From Hydrangea macrophylla (lineage: Eukaryota; Streptophyta; Magnoliopsida; Cornales; Hydrangeaceae), in contig CM066983.1 of the NCBI GenBank assembly GCA_033977485.1, positions 60,941,010 through 61,005,009 on the forward strand: a DNA stretch of 64,000 nt, given 5' to 3'. The stretch's first letter is position 1; the number at the start of each line of letters is the position of its first letter. The position numbers and the translations under genes were made by a program. Below are positions 43,746 through 54,660 of the stretch, piece after piece. Below the pieces are notes generated by a model, which did not search any database, was not told where the DNA came from, and saw only the letters and a program-made list of their open reading frames with translations.

Positions 43746-45842
43746 TCAGCGTAGCCGTAAGGAACCCTGCCTCGAACTCTTCCTCGGCGTCCTGGCTTCA
43801 GCATCCCAAGCGGCAGTGAGCTTAGAAAGCGTAGCCGTCATGGCCTCGAGGTCCTTCTCAATAGTGGTCCTTCCGGATTCCGCGGCTGTAACTTTCATCT
43901 CTACAACCTTCCGAGCAGCCCGCTCAGTTGAAAGAGAGTCGCGGGTCTCCCCCAACTCCAGGGTCGCTGCTTGGGATTTTTCCTCCTCCACGGAGAGAGA
44001 AAACTCTGCGGACTCCCGAGCTGCCCTCTCCACAAACAGGTCAGCCTCTGCAGCGGCCAACCTCTCGACAACACCGAGAATGGTAGCTTTAGCCTCGGCC
44101 GCAATACAACCAATCTGCAAGATCAAAACGACGTCAGTATATGCATGGAAGAAAAGCTAATGTTTATATTACAGAATGGCTTACTATGTGGCTGATGTTG
44201 TAGAGCCAACCGATTATGGCCTCGGGACTTAGCAGAGCGTATTTGTCGATCTGACTCTGCAATAGCCTGGGCCAAACCCTTCCGCCGGCGTTGTTCGCTA
44301 TCTCAACTGCTGGCCTCGAGGAGGGGCTCACGCGAGCTATCTCCTCCATGCTGGGGAAGGAGACCCCGGACGGTTTGGCGGCGGGAAGAAGTGATGGCGC
44401 GGCGATGGTAACGCCAGGTGTTGAGGCCGCAACAGCCTCCTTCTCCACCCAAATCGAGATTCCTAGGGAAATCCTCTTGAGGGGCTGGCCCTCCGTAGGG
44501 TTTGGCTTCTTCCTCTTCTGGCCGACGTGGGCCATCAAGGCCGCCTCTTTTCTTTCAAAGCCGCCGCTCTCTTGGGAGCCATTTCTATAAAATCGAAGAA
44601 GAGTGCATGAGAACTCACCAAAGTACCAAATAAAAAAAATAACCGGAAGGTCAAGTGATGGAACTTACCAGGAATGATCGATGGGAGTATGGGAGCTACG
44701 AAGTGATGCTGGGGCTCGTAAGAAATCTTCGAACTTCCCGATCGGGTCAGCACTTTATTGATGTCGGTTCGGGCCTCCACCAAAGACAAGATCCTCGCCT
44801 GAAACTCGTCGGGAAGGCTGGCCGAGTCAACTAATCCCACTGTAAAGCAAATATACAAACAGGTTAGTCACAGTAAAATAAAGCAACTAATCAGGCAAGG
44901 AAAGTGATTAGGCTTACTCCTCAATTTCCCCGCCCAGGAGGTCCTCAACTGCATACCCGGAGCCTTTTCACATAGCCCCAGGGTGGATACTTGGAAGAAT
45001 TTCTTCTTCCATCCTTTATTATTGCTCAGGTAGTTAATTATTATCTTCTACTCCTGCCTAGCCCCAAGCGAGAAGAAGCCAGCCTCCCCGTGAACTTGGA
45101 ACGACCGATGAGTCCAAAATAACTCCTGTAGGGTGAGCTCATACCCGAGAACTTGAGGCCACAAAGAGATGGACCCCATCAGATACCACCAACCGTTCGG
45201 GGCGAGCTGCCCGCGGAAGATCCCGAGGTAGATGAATGCATCCCGGGCAACAAGATGGAGCAGTAGGCGAAGGCCTGCAATAAAGGCATCCTCGTATAGG
45301 GTAACGAAGCCCGACAAATGGAAGTGGGCCCCGTCATCGTGGATAGACAGAGAAAAGGGGCCGGGAATATCATATCTATCCCTGATCTGACCCAAGTCAG
45401 GACCGCGCAGGGTGCTAATGATTGACTCGCAAGTGAAGACGACGCCGGAACTGTTCGATACAGACCCTTCATCGCCCGCCCCCCGAGACATCGAGGCCAC
45501 AAGAGAATCCCGGTGCGTTTCCTCGTGAGATGCCCGACCAGGTATCCTTCCCTCGCTGAGCTGATTACAGAGGGCCGAAGAAGGAGGGTTTAGGCTTGTG
45601 CTCAAGGTCCCTAATCGTGACTGCTCGACCTCCGATCGGGTTGACGAGTTGAAGTCTGAGTGGCATATGTCTAAGTCTACGGCGGACCTAGGAGGCAAAC
45701 AGCGACCTAAAAATGGGTCACGGACTCCAAGCCTAAGATACAACGGAGACAAATCTAACAACCTGAAGGACAGGTCATACAAGTCTATAGAGGAAAGGTA
45801 ACACTCTCTCAAGACTCTCCCGGGAACACCCGTTCGGTCCAA
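43746..45842 (-). pseudogene. Spliced antisense gene of element B with a putative gypsy-type transposon domain (PF04195-like)
   Basis: On the minus strand four exon-like blocks with consensus splice sites are visible: about 45842-44918, 44839-44669, 44584-44185 and 44114-43746. Exon 1 carries IRDRYDIPGPFSLSI, LYEDAFIAGLRLLLHLV, LGIFRGQLAPNGWWYL and NKGWKKKFFQVS, the hallmark of the putative gypsy-type transposon domain. Exon 2 is VGLVDSASLPDEFQARILSL onward. Exon 3 starts MAPKRAAALKEK and is basic, then Ala/Ser/Pro-rich. Exon 4 is an Ala/Glu-rich coiled coil (AAEADLFVERAARESAEFSL). Exon 1 has a stop at 45048-45050 and exon 3 a frameshift. Antisense extra ORFs of this kind are known from Tat elements. 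Their role is not established. Confidence 0.7.
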
Positions 45843-46463
45843 TTGCCCTAAGGTACCTCCTGATTGAAAGAGATAGCAGAACCTAAGAAAGAAAAAGTCC
45901 CACGCTCGTTCTGATCTAAGTGGGTTTACTCCCTCCAGCTTCGTTCAGAAAAGAAGAAAAGAGTGAAGAACTGAAGACAGAAAGGACTTACAAGATTTAG
46001 CGCAGAAAAGGGTTCGGGAATCTTGCTCGGGGTCTTGTTTGCTCTCAAACCGCTCGGTAATCTCTATCACTTGCCAGCAGGAATTGAAGAAATGAGCAAG
46101 TGTTCCTTGTATAGGAATAACGGGTGGTCCAGATCAATCAGATCCAAGGGCTTAGGGGCTTTCCCGCCAAGAACCGTCAGACAGTTGTCACCTCGGGCAC
46201 GTAAAAGGTTGCCGCAAAAGGCGCGCACATTAAATGCGTGAAGTGATGGTCCGGTTAGCACACGGCTGTTCGGTTACATCCGAACCGACTTCGATGGATA
46301 GGCCAATTACTCCTTGACACGTGGCAACACCAACAGCCGAGCTCCTCTCTGTACCAGTCGGTTATTCTACCATGTGATTTGGAAGGTGGGTCCCCCTCCC
46401 GAGCAGCATTCCCGGAGGACATCCGGACGGTTTCCAAGAAGGTACTGATTTTTGAATCCTCAC
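45843..46463 (-). promoter_or_regulatory. Leader and upstream region of the antisense gene
   Basis: Non-coding in both directions. A possible leader donor (minus strand CTTGTAAGTCC) lies at about 45990. The segment ends where the LTR of element E begins at 46464. No TATA box stands out. Confidence 0.35.
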
Positions 46464-47126
46464 TGACACGACTATTTTTCTGTGTGCGCTTGTGTGCTAT
46501 ACCCAAGTGTAGGTAATCGTGTAAGTAGTAAACTGGATTAAGTCCAGGTCGATCCCACAAGGAAGGTTTAGAATTAAGTTACCTAGATTAGACTCTAAAC
46601 GAAAGGAAAATTCAATATTTTAAAAGAAGTGTAGAACACAAAGTTCTACGATTAACAACTACTAAAATTAAAAGCAACTAAGTTAAATTAACTAACAATT
46701 AACTATTTAACTAAAGCGAAATCTTAAAAACGGTTTTACTTAATAAAAGGAAGTGTTGGGATCACGCGAATCCACTATGACCTAGCCATCAACCATGCAA
46801 TTGCAGTTTAAGCTCAATGGAGTACATCTTCTACAATATTCTGTACTTCTCTAAGGATCTAGAATCAATAGACCTTTTATGACCGGGACTATATCATCTC
46901 AATTAAGTTTGAAATACATGAAAGCGGTTTAATTCAATAGTTAAGACTCGCACCTACAATGGTGTTAGCATTGAGGGTGGTTTGCAAAATATATTGAAAT
47001 AAAATGCCTTAAGGCCTTAAGTTCAAAGACTGCTTTGACAAACTGAGCATTTGGGGACAGTTTGATAACAACTCCTTAAATCAGAAAGTCTTGGAATACT
47101 GTATTGGATGTTCTCAAGAATCTGAG

Positions 47127-47248
47127 AGTTCGATCGATCGATGCGCTTTCGATCGATCGACAATCGCCATATCTCAATCGATAGAAATGTTTTTGATCGA
47201 TCGACTATATCTCTGCACCGATCGATCGAAATAACTCCGATTGATCGA
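47127..47248. repeat. TCGATCGATCGA cluster, transcribed part of the E LTR
   Basis: Six copies or decayed copies within 122 bp, for example GTTCGATCGATCGATG, TTTCGATCGATCGAC and CCGATCGATCGAAAT. Confidence 0.8.
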
Positions 47249-47756
47249 ACACAGGTATTATTCTGGTGCATGGCAGAGGCCTGAAATCACAGTTTCATCG
47301 CGATTTCCCAACCTCGGACTACTCAGACATGGTCTGGAGTGTCCCAAATTCGTTCTTAACGTAAAAATTCATTAAGGTGTCGTTTGGTTGTGAGCTTTTC
47401 ATTAAAACTATGAAAATTTGAGATTTTAACGTATCTAGCAAAAACAAACAGTAAGATTAAACACTCACTACCATTAACTAAATGCAGTATGTAAATAAAA
47501 TGATAACTAAATAACCTTGAATGAAGAACTCGTATTTATACCGAAAAAACCCAAGCTATCAATGTAAAACCTTGAGTTATGACCTACAAAACAAGAAGAA
47601 AACTCTACTCTCTCTATGAAAACTGATAAAAAAACAAGTGGGCGTCCCTTTTGGACACTTGCAACATGAGTTAAATAGTAGAAACCTAATAATAGGGTTA
47701 AAAATCCTGTCTTTTGCTGCGTGCGCGTATTCTGCTAAAATGCTAAAAGGCATTAT

Positions 47757-47866
47757 CGATCGATCGAAAAAACCATCGATCGATTGAACTTCTGGGTTAT
47801 TCGATCGCTTGAGACATGTTAGATCGATCAAAACCTCGATCGCTTGAGAGGGTCTCGATCGATTGA
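47757..47866. promoter_or_regulatory. TCGATCGATCGA cluster upstream of the E LTR TATA-like box
   Basis: Six variants in 110 bp: ATCGATCGATCGAAA, ATCGATCGATTGAAC, TTCGATCGCTTGAGA, GATCGATCAAAA, CTCGATCGCTTGAGA, CTCGATCGATTGATC. Confidence 0.8.
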
Positions 47867-48121
47867 TCTTCAGTTTTCAACTTTGAATTGTCTTCATTAA
47901 AGCCAATCACTCCCTTTTATCCTGCTCAATCAATTATTCACACAGTGACAGTAATCTGCAAAAATCACAGCTAAAACACACAACTCATCATAGATTAATC
48001 ATAATGTGTAGAAACTGGCGTTGTAATCCAAACTGCAGATATATGGGGAAATTATGAACTAAATTATTGTATTTTCTTCTTTTAGCGCGGTTGTATTTTA
48101 CAAATAACCCCGCTTGTCACA

Positions 48122-50509
48122 ACCCCCAACTAGCGAATTGCTAGTCCCTAGTAATAAAGCAAAAATAAAACAAGCTAACTACTACTACAACAACTAAAAT
48201 AAACAAAAATAAAACTAAAGCAAACTAATCTAATTAGAAAGAGACACCACCTAACTCACTTTCGCAGGACTCGCGGTTGCATTTAGCAATTGCAACAAGC
48301 CGTTAAACCCCTAGGTTCCCCTAGTGGACGAGTGTTGTCTCATGAGGGTTTGTAGTGAATATACCCACAAAATTAACAATTTTTAAGATAAAAAAGATGT
48401 AGAAAAACTTATAAACATTTCTTCCTATTTGGCTATCAGTTTAGCTCTACAAAATATATCAACCTCATACAAACCATGAAGAAACCCACATGTTCCTCAT
48501 GTCATTAAGAGAACTATACATATGCATTCCATTCATGTATCCGTGTGTGTGAAAATAACAGCTATGCATCCAACTTTATTTTAGAGTTGTTTAGACTATC
48601 ATACCCTTCGGAATTCGTAGTTTCAACTCAATTCTCACATGGGTTTGCACTCAAAAATGAACATCTCACAGAAACTGGTTTAATAATGATCGCTCATGGT
48701 GTGAAAGCTTTGATAAGAGTGATGTTCTGGCTACTAGTGTTTCACACCTAACTCGATAAAGGACGAATATTTAGAGTGTATAGTCTCATGAAAAGAATAC
48801 TACTTACTAGAGGAGCGAAATACCGTGGATACTCAAATTACACGTTCATATTCAAACTAAGTTGTTAAAAATCATTAAGACTTTGACTTTTCGGCATTTA
48901 TTTAGTAGGATAGAAATAAGAGGGGCGAGATGTGCACATCCTTAGCATGTGATAGAGACTAATTTATTTCTTCTTTATTCCAACCATCCTCTATTCTCAT
49001 ATACATTTATTTCTTTTTACTCCTCCTTCCTTCCTTTTCTCTTTTCTTTTTTTTTTCTTTTTTTTTGTAACCTTGTACAACATCTCCTTGCATGTTTTCT
49101 CTTTTTATTTTTTATTTTTTTTATTTTTTATGACGTCCTTCCCACAACTACTCCCTTGTCGTCACATACTTCAATAATTTTCATCACGTTAGATGTGCAA
49201 TCGAGTTTATAGATGTTAAAGTATCAGATGAAGGGTTTTAGGCTTTCATATTGGCAGTATTTAATCGGTGTGGGGTTAAGAGATTCTTATATGTTGATAC
49301 AGGTATATGAAAAGTGTAAGGAATGAATAACGATGGCTTAAATCATTTTTCTTAACTTCTTAGACTTAGTACTTCAGTGTTCGTTGAGTTTTAATTGGTA
49401 AATCCTGAACGTTCTCCTCTATTAAACAGCCTAGTTGAAGAATTTGAGACTATTCAATGAATTTAAAATATATTCAAAAAGAATAATTTGAATTTATTGT
49501 GATAAGTCCCTCAGAATTGAAGTTTGGGCTCAAAAGCTCACTAAGGGTCATTAGTTTCAACTATTTATTCCTTAAAGCATAACAGTCGTATTACTCTTAT
49601 TTAAGTTTTCAGTATAGCTATTAACGCGTGCAAATGGATGTTGGATACTAAAATAATCAACGTATGCATTCGTCTTGGTGACACTAGAGAAACGCGTGAA
49701 TGTAATTCATAAAAGGATGAGATTAACATGAATGTATCATCGCTTGATAACAGCTAAATAAGAGAGAATATTTAAAAGTATTCCACCGATCAAGTTCATA
49801 ATAACAAAAATTTCAAAAATTGAAATGTAATATTTGTTCTTTAGTTATAGCTCAAAATTTTTTTTATTTTTTATTTTTTTATTTTTAAAAAAAAAAAAAT
49901 TTCTTCGTTTCTTCGTTTACGTGCGCATTTGTGATTGTATTCAATGTGCAAATCAGATTGCTAAATAACGTAAAACATGCTCAGGTGATAATCTATTTAC
50001 ATCCCACCCCCAACTGAAAATCGCGATGACCTCAGAAGTTGATTTTCAACAATAGATAAAAAGATATCACCTGCTAAAGCAACGCAATGACTGCAAGCAT
50101 AACAATCTGTAAAGAAATATACAATCTCCAAGCAACCAAGATCAAACGAAAGATATACAAGGGTACAATAAGCGTATGATCTATGAATAAAAATAGAAAC
50201 GATCACTGCAAAAGTACAGCACTGGAAATGACAGGACAGTGATAATAAAGGTCATACAATCGCAACACATCCACCAGTCCAAAAATACCCACCGACAATC
50301 CCACATAATCCAAAAAAAACCCAAAAATAAATAAAGAGAGCAGAGAGATAGAAATAAGAAAGAAAATATACAACAGAACTCTCCAAACACTCTCAAAGTC
50401 AAGACCTAAACATCCTCCGCAACATCTGATAATAACTCTATCGGCGATTCGAGGGCATCCTCAACTCTACCCTCAGTAATAGTACGAGCCGTCGCCGGGT
50501 CACTCTCAG
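48122..50509 (-). mobile_element. 3' internal region of element E
   Basis: Non-coding. Starts with the polypurine tract next to the LTR; a second polypurine-like tract (minus strand AGTTGGGGGTGGG) lies at about 50008-50020. Blocks at 48240-48350 and 48770-48830 match 31390-31470 and 30930-30970 in inverted orientation. Blocks at 49390-49560 match 35690-35830. It is A/T-rich, with a T-rich run at 49020-49130. Confidence 0.7.
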
Positions 50510-51757
50510 TCATGACTGGAGGTGGTGAAAGTGGGGGATCAGCTGTAGTATGTGCAGTAGGGGGAGTAGTGGTAGGTGGGGGAGTACGTAATGGCTGGTC
50601 AACCCCAACTGAATCAGAATGGCCTCTAGTAATGTCGTCATGTGGTCCACTCGGCCCTCGAGTCTGATCCGTGCCTCTCTCTCCTCCAGTAATAACTCAT
50701 GAATAGTCGAAAGAGGCACGAATGACGAAGACTCTCCCTGGGCCTGAGTTTGAGCCTGAGATCGCTGTCTCAGCTCAAACTGTACAATCTCCACCAGAGG
50801 ATCAACCTCATCATCGGAATCAAGCTCCTCAGCCTCTGTCGGCGTCCCTGAAGCTGCACCCTCTGTATCGGTGCCATCAGCTCTCCTCCTCTTCTGACCA
50901 ACTTTCGCTTTCCCTTTACCCTTCCTTTTCCTCTTCTGAGCATTAGATCGGCGAGAAGCTGTCTCGCCAAATCGACTATAAGCCTAAGAAGTCGCATCAT
51001 CAGGTAAGGGAACGAGGCCAGCCTGCTCGATCACCCGGTGAATGGCCCAAGCACCTTTCAGGTGCTTCTTGGCAACAATGTAGCGAGTGGGGTGCCTCAT
51101 AAAGTCGATGTACAGGCGAGCCAAATAGATCTGCAACCCCATCCCAATGGCATATAAAACATGGGCATACCAGGCTGCAATCTTTTCCCGGTAAGAGGTC
51201 ACCAAAAGACAGTTGCTGAGGGCAAGGTGGAGCATGTGATAAGTATCGGTCAGATAAACGTCGGCAATAAGCACTGTACCATCCCAGCTCGGTAATGCAC
51301 CCCCGGTAAGCTCTCGGATGACAACAGTCGGTGAGAGCACTGGCATGCCAGCATGGTACGAGCATATACAGTCAGGCACCTTCGGTACTCCTAGAGCAGC
51401 TGAGACGGTGGCTGGACTGAACACTATCTCCCGACTACGGAAGAATGATCGTAAAGTGAATGCGGCATTTGGATCTCTAATCATCGTCGCACAAGCCGCG
51501 CGGATCCACGACAGATTCACTCTCTTCGCCTGAGAAAGCAAATCGTACCAGTGTGGCTTGGCTCATAGGCGGGCGAGATACCAAGGAGTAGTGAGCCATG
51601 TCGTCTCGAGTGGTCGTTCAATCATGACCTTTCGGGACTGAAAATAGTGCGTGAACCACTGGAGGTCGGGGGTGTTCCGGAAGCCGTGGTGCGGGATCGG
51701 GTCAGGAATGGCGAGGTCAAAGGGCTTCTCCCTGTGATATCCTATAACAGGGTTCAT
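50510..51757 (-). pseudogene. Post-pol ORF of element E, putative plant transposon protein (PF20167-like)
   Basis: Start at ATG 51757 (MNPVIGYHREKPFD), directly after a splice-acceptor-like TTCCATTTCAG. The frame runs 416 codons with only two nonsense codons (51563-51565 TGA and 50984-50986 TAG). Residues roughly 30-255 carry SREIVFSPATVSAALGVP, a variable loop and SYREKIAAWYAHVLYAIGMG / IYLARLYIDFM. They resemble the putative plant transposon protein domain found in Athila-type elements. Next come a basic nuclear-signal-like run (KRKRKGKGKAKVGQKRRR), an acidic and Gln-rich stretch and a short coiled coil (LLLEEREARIRLEGRVDHM). The function of this family is not established. The domain call is from pattern memory. 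Confidence 0.6.
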
Positions 51758-51846
51758 TGTGAAGATCCTGAAATGGAAAAGAAAAGAAAACGACAATTAA
51801 AAATAGGAATTGAAAAGAAAACAAAGAAAACTGCCACTGCCAGAGT
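51758..51846 (-). promoter_or_regulatory. Splice-acceptor leader of the E ORF
   Basis: On the minus strand a long pyrimidine tract (TTTTCTTTTCTTTTCCATTT) ends in CAG, then GATCTTCACA and the ATG. Element D has the same arrangement (TTTGTCAG, GATTGTCACT, ATG) before its small ORF at 53033. This suggests that both ORFs are expressed from spliced subgenomic RNA. Confidence 0.55.
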
Positions 51847-51847
51847 T

Positions 51848-51926
51848 CGAGCGATCGAACTTTTATCGATCGATCGAACAACGGAAATCGTTGATCGCTC
51901 GAATCTTCTCGATCGATCGAATACAG
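51848..51926. repeat. TCGATCGATCGA cluster near the inner end of the D LTR
   Basis: Four copies: TTCGAGCGATCGAAC, ATCGATCGATCGAAC, TTGATCGCTCGAATC, CTCGATCGATCGAAT. Confidence 0.75.
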
Positions 51927-52275
51927 AGATGCGGCAGCAACGATAACACAAATGGAGAAGAACGGAATACAAAGAAACAAGGTACAAAAGTAAAAGATAA
52001 ATGGTCAAATGACCAATGGGGGGCACCCCCATGAAATTCGAACAAAAAATGGAAAGAGGGGGTGGCTCATGGCCTTACCTCGGGATATGTGTGCAGGGGG
52101 GGGGGGGGGGGGGAGAAGATGGTGATGAGGATGATGATTCGGAGCCTTCAAAAATGGTGTGGTAGTAGGGGGTTGATGAGAATTGCCCCAAATTGCCGCT
52201 ATCGTCGAGCGCTCGAAGATGAGGGAGATGACGAGAACTGATGAAGTGTACGCAGGATGCCTCGTTTAAATGCAA

Positions 52276-52392
52276 GTCCCGATCGATCGAGATTCTTTCG
52301 ATCGATCGAACAGTCGATCGATTGAGATGTTTTCAAGCGCTCGAGAAAGTGATACGTTCGATCGATGGAGAAACTTTCGATCGATCAAACCT
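52276..52392. promoter_or_regulatory. TCGATCGATCGA cluster at the outer end of the D LTR
   Basis: Five to six copies in 117 bp, including CCGATCGATCGAGAT, TTTCGATCGATCGAAC, GTCGATCGATTGAGA, CAAGCGCTCGAGAA and TTTCGATCGATCAAAC. Confidence 0.8.
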
Positions 52393-52440
52393 AGACCTTC
52401 CAAAACTTCACAGAATTTAGACACAATGTACCCCCAACTC

Positions 52441-52730
52441 ACCCAAGTTATTTTGGACATACAGGAAATGATAAAAACAATGCATTGACAGGACATGTAA
52501 GCCAAAAACTCATCCTCGTAATAGAAAATTGCAATTTTTATTTAAATAAACCTTTATAATAGCATCCATATTGCAAAATTATTGCCCCCACTGGTGTTCA
52601 AGGCCTTATTTACTAAAGAAAACGAAAATAAAACTAGAACTAATAATATTTTTATCTAGGATTACACTTCAATTGCTAAAATACTCATGAAAAGACGAAG
52701 CACAATTGAAGTGGGACACTAATCTTCTAG
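52441..52730 (-). mobile_element. 3' untranslated part of element D
   Basis: Non-coding, with a second polypurine-like tract (minus strand CAGTGGGGGCAATAA) at about 52580-52594. Confidence 0.5.
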
Positions 52731-53033
52731 CAAGAAGATTCTTTCTTCCACCATTGCTTCATTCCCCGCTAAATCTTCGCATGTGGAGTCCAAACAGGAT
52801 GATTCCCTTTCCCAGAACAGTCGGAAAGCAGCCAGGACATCATCGAGCAAGTCTAAACTCTCTAAGGAATTGAAAGCCTATGCAATAGGTGATCCCGTTG
52901 GAGATACGGATAACGGAGTAGAATTGTGCAACGTACTTTCCTCTTGCGGTTGAGTGTCTGGGGACCTTATGTATGGTCCAAAGCCATGAACCATCTGATG
53001 TGGAAGGTAAAGAGACGGGAACGGTGGCTGCAT
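52731..53033 (-). pseudogene. Small post-pol ORF of element D, unknown product
   Basis: ATG at 53033 (MQPPFPSLYLPHQMVHGF), preceded by a splice-acceptor-like TTTGTCAG and GATTGTCACT. One in-frame TAG at about 52878 splits it; the frame then continues (FNSLESLDLLDDVLAAF) to a stop at 52731. N-terminal half Pro/Ser-rich, C-terminal half acidic. It is unrelated by eye to the 416-codon ORF of element E, although the leader before the ATG is clearly similar. Confidence 0.45.
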
Positions 53034-53145
53034 AGTGACAATCCTGACAAAGGAAAAACCAAATGAAAACAACAAAAAGAAAAGGAATTAAATAAGACTT
53101 AAAGGAAACGACAATAGAAAGAAATAACTAAATAAAGAAAACAAG

Positions 53146-53150
53146 AGAAA
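53146..53150 (+). repeat. Target-site duplication AGAAA, left
   Basis: AGAAA directly before the left LTR of the copia element; the same AGAAA follows the right LTR at 61843-61847. Removing the element rejoins element D sequence. Confidence 0.92.
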
Positions 53151-54645
53151 TGAAGGAAAAGTGGTTTAAAGTTAGAGTTTAAACGCGCAGCGGAAATAGG
53201 TTAAGTTATATAACTTTTGGTATTCCAGGATCTACTACTCGTCAATTCCATAGATGCGTACTAGGGGGTGCAAGAATTATACCTTAGTGTCTTGAACCCA
53301 ATTCTGAAACTTTAACTTCCAGCAGCCTCCACTAGATGATCTTCACCCTTATGACTCCTGCGGATGCCTGCCGGAAAGACTAGGGTTGGTGGGAACCCTA
53401 ATAGAGAGGATAGGAAGGTTTTGGGAAGACTATGATAGTTTCTGCAGCTTCTGCGTATAAAAACGACGATCACTTACTTCCAGAACGCAGCTGCCCTATT
53501 TATAGATTTCCAGAACCGACCTAGACTTCGATCGATCGAAGTGACTTCGATCGATCAAACCTTCGATCGATCGAACCATTCTCAATCGATCGAACCTGCT
53601 GACTTCAATCGATCGAACATACTTCAATCGATCGAACTTGTCTTAACAGCTTCCTCAAGTGTATTTCCAAGCATCCTAGCGGAGCTAAGAGTGGGACCTC
53701 CTAGGCTCTTTATTGTTGGCTCAGACCAGTTTGTTAATTACCATGACCAAACTCTTTGATCAGCAAACTAACTAACTGGTCAGTTAACGTTTATTCCACT
53801 ATAAAACGATAACTGAACTCCAACGCAAAAGAACATATCCGAAGCGATAACTAGACTTGTATGGTGTACTAATGTCCCTCTACCGTCAGCATTCGTAATC
53901 ATATTCAGGTAGTCGGATAACTGTTACTGTCAACCTGAATCATGATTACTTCTTGTATTCCTTGAGTCTCATTCACTACTCATGATTACCAAACATGTTG
54001 ATAACTCTTATCAACAAGACTGCAGTACTCAGTAATCAACTTGGTGACATTCTCAAGGGAATGCTTACTCTGAATCAGAGGGTAGATTCTATCTTGACAA
54101 TATATGTTCACAACCCTATGGACATGACATACCCAAGATACCCAGGTGTTGATCTTCTATAGACCTCACTGATTGGTAAGTCAAAGCAGCCATATCCATA
54201 GTCTGTGTTCATAATCATCTCAAGATTGAGAACACGTACGTTATACAAGTTATGAGTTCCTATTGACTGTTGACAGCCTTAAGCGTCAATAGGAAAGCTC
54301 AGGTCCGTCAATGCACTATAAGCACTAGCATATCAACTAAGAGCTACACTCTAGTGATTGAGATTAATCACTCCATCCAATGGTAGTTAATTATGCTACA
54401 GTGTAGACCTGATGAGGTATCCAGTCTCATCATCCACTGTGACATATTCTAAGTATCAAAGAATAGTAATTCGTATCTCACTTGTGTGTATCTCATACAC
54501 ACACGAATTGCTTACTATGATACTTAAGGATAAAACAATCATCTCATGAAAGAAACATACACAATGAAATGTAAAGCTGATATCAATATATTATAATGCT
54601 AATGTCTCATACATAAAGTAATGGTTTGAGGGCACAAACCCAACA
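53151..54645 (-). mobile_element. 3' LTR of copia element F
   Basis: Plus-strand ends TGAAGGAAAAG ... CACAAACCCAACA (minus strand TGTTGGGTT ... CTTCA). TATA box (minus CTATAAATA) at 53497-53505. Palindrome cluster at 53527-53638. Confidence 0.95.
53527..53638. promoter_or_regulatory. TCGATCGATCGA cluster upstream of the TATA box, left copia LTR
   Basis: Six copies in 112 bp: TTCGATCGATCGAAG, TTCGATCGATCAAAC, TTCGATCGATCGAAC, CAATCGATCGAAC, and two TTCAATCGATCGAAC. The nearest is about 22 bp upstream of the TATA box on the minus strand. Confidence 0.85.
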
Positions 54646-54660
54646 AACTCCCACTTGCAC
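54646..54660 (-). promoter_or_regulatory. Polypurine tract of element F
   Basis: On the minus strand GTGCAAGTGGGAGTT abuts the LTR start TGTTGGG; this would prime plus-strand DNA synthesis. Confidence 0.8.

Larger units (their letters stand above)
36250..46463 (+). mobile_element. Tat-lineage Ty3/gypsy element B, 5' LTR to antisense ORF, 3' end missing
   Basis: Order on the plus strand: 5' LTR (36250-36858), primer-binding site, gag, zinc motif, protease, reverse transcriptase, degenerate RNase H, archaeal-type RNase H, integrase, a tandem-repeat-rich 3' region and a spliced gene on the opposite strand. The dual RNase H and the antisense ORF are Tat features. The base composition is clearly more GC-rich than the surroundings. 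No 3' LTR is seen. The sequence stops at 46463, where the inverted LTR of element E starts, so the remainder probably lies beyond the window. Confidence 0.85.
46464..48121 (-). mobile_element. 3' LTR of Athila-like element E
   Basis: Inverted copy of the 31613-33252 LTR family: on the minus strand it starts TGTGACAAG after a polypurine tract (GCTAGTTGGGGGT) and ends TAGTCGTGTCA at 46464. A TATA-like TATTTAA lies near 47675. Palindrome clusters lie at 47757-47866 (upstream of it) and 47127-47248 (downstream). Sequence left of 46464 belongs to element B and not to a primer-binding site, so this is a 3' LTR abutting its target site. Confidence 0.85.
51847..52425 (-). mobile_element. 3' LTR (or LTR part) of Athila element D
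   Basis: On the minus strand TGTGTCTAAATT at 52425 follows a polypurine tract (GAGTTGGGGGT, 52428-52440), the pattern of an LTR start. The segment has TCGATCGATCGA clusters at 52276-52392 and 51848-51926, an ATTTAAA motif between them near 52265, and an 18-base G run at 52096-52113. Its far end, next to the leader of element E, could not be fixed because the partner LTR is outside the window. Confidence 0.5.
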
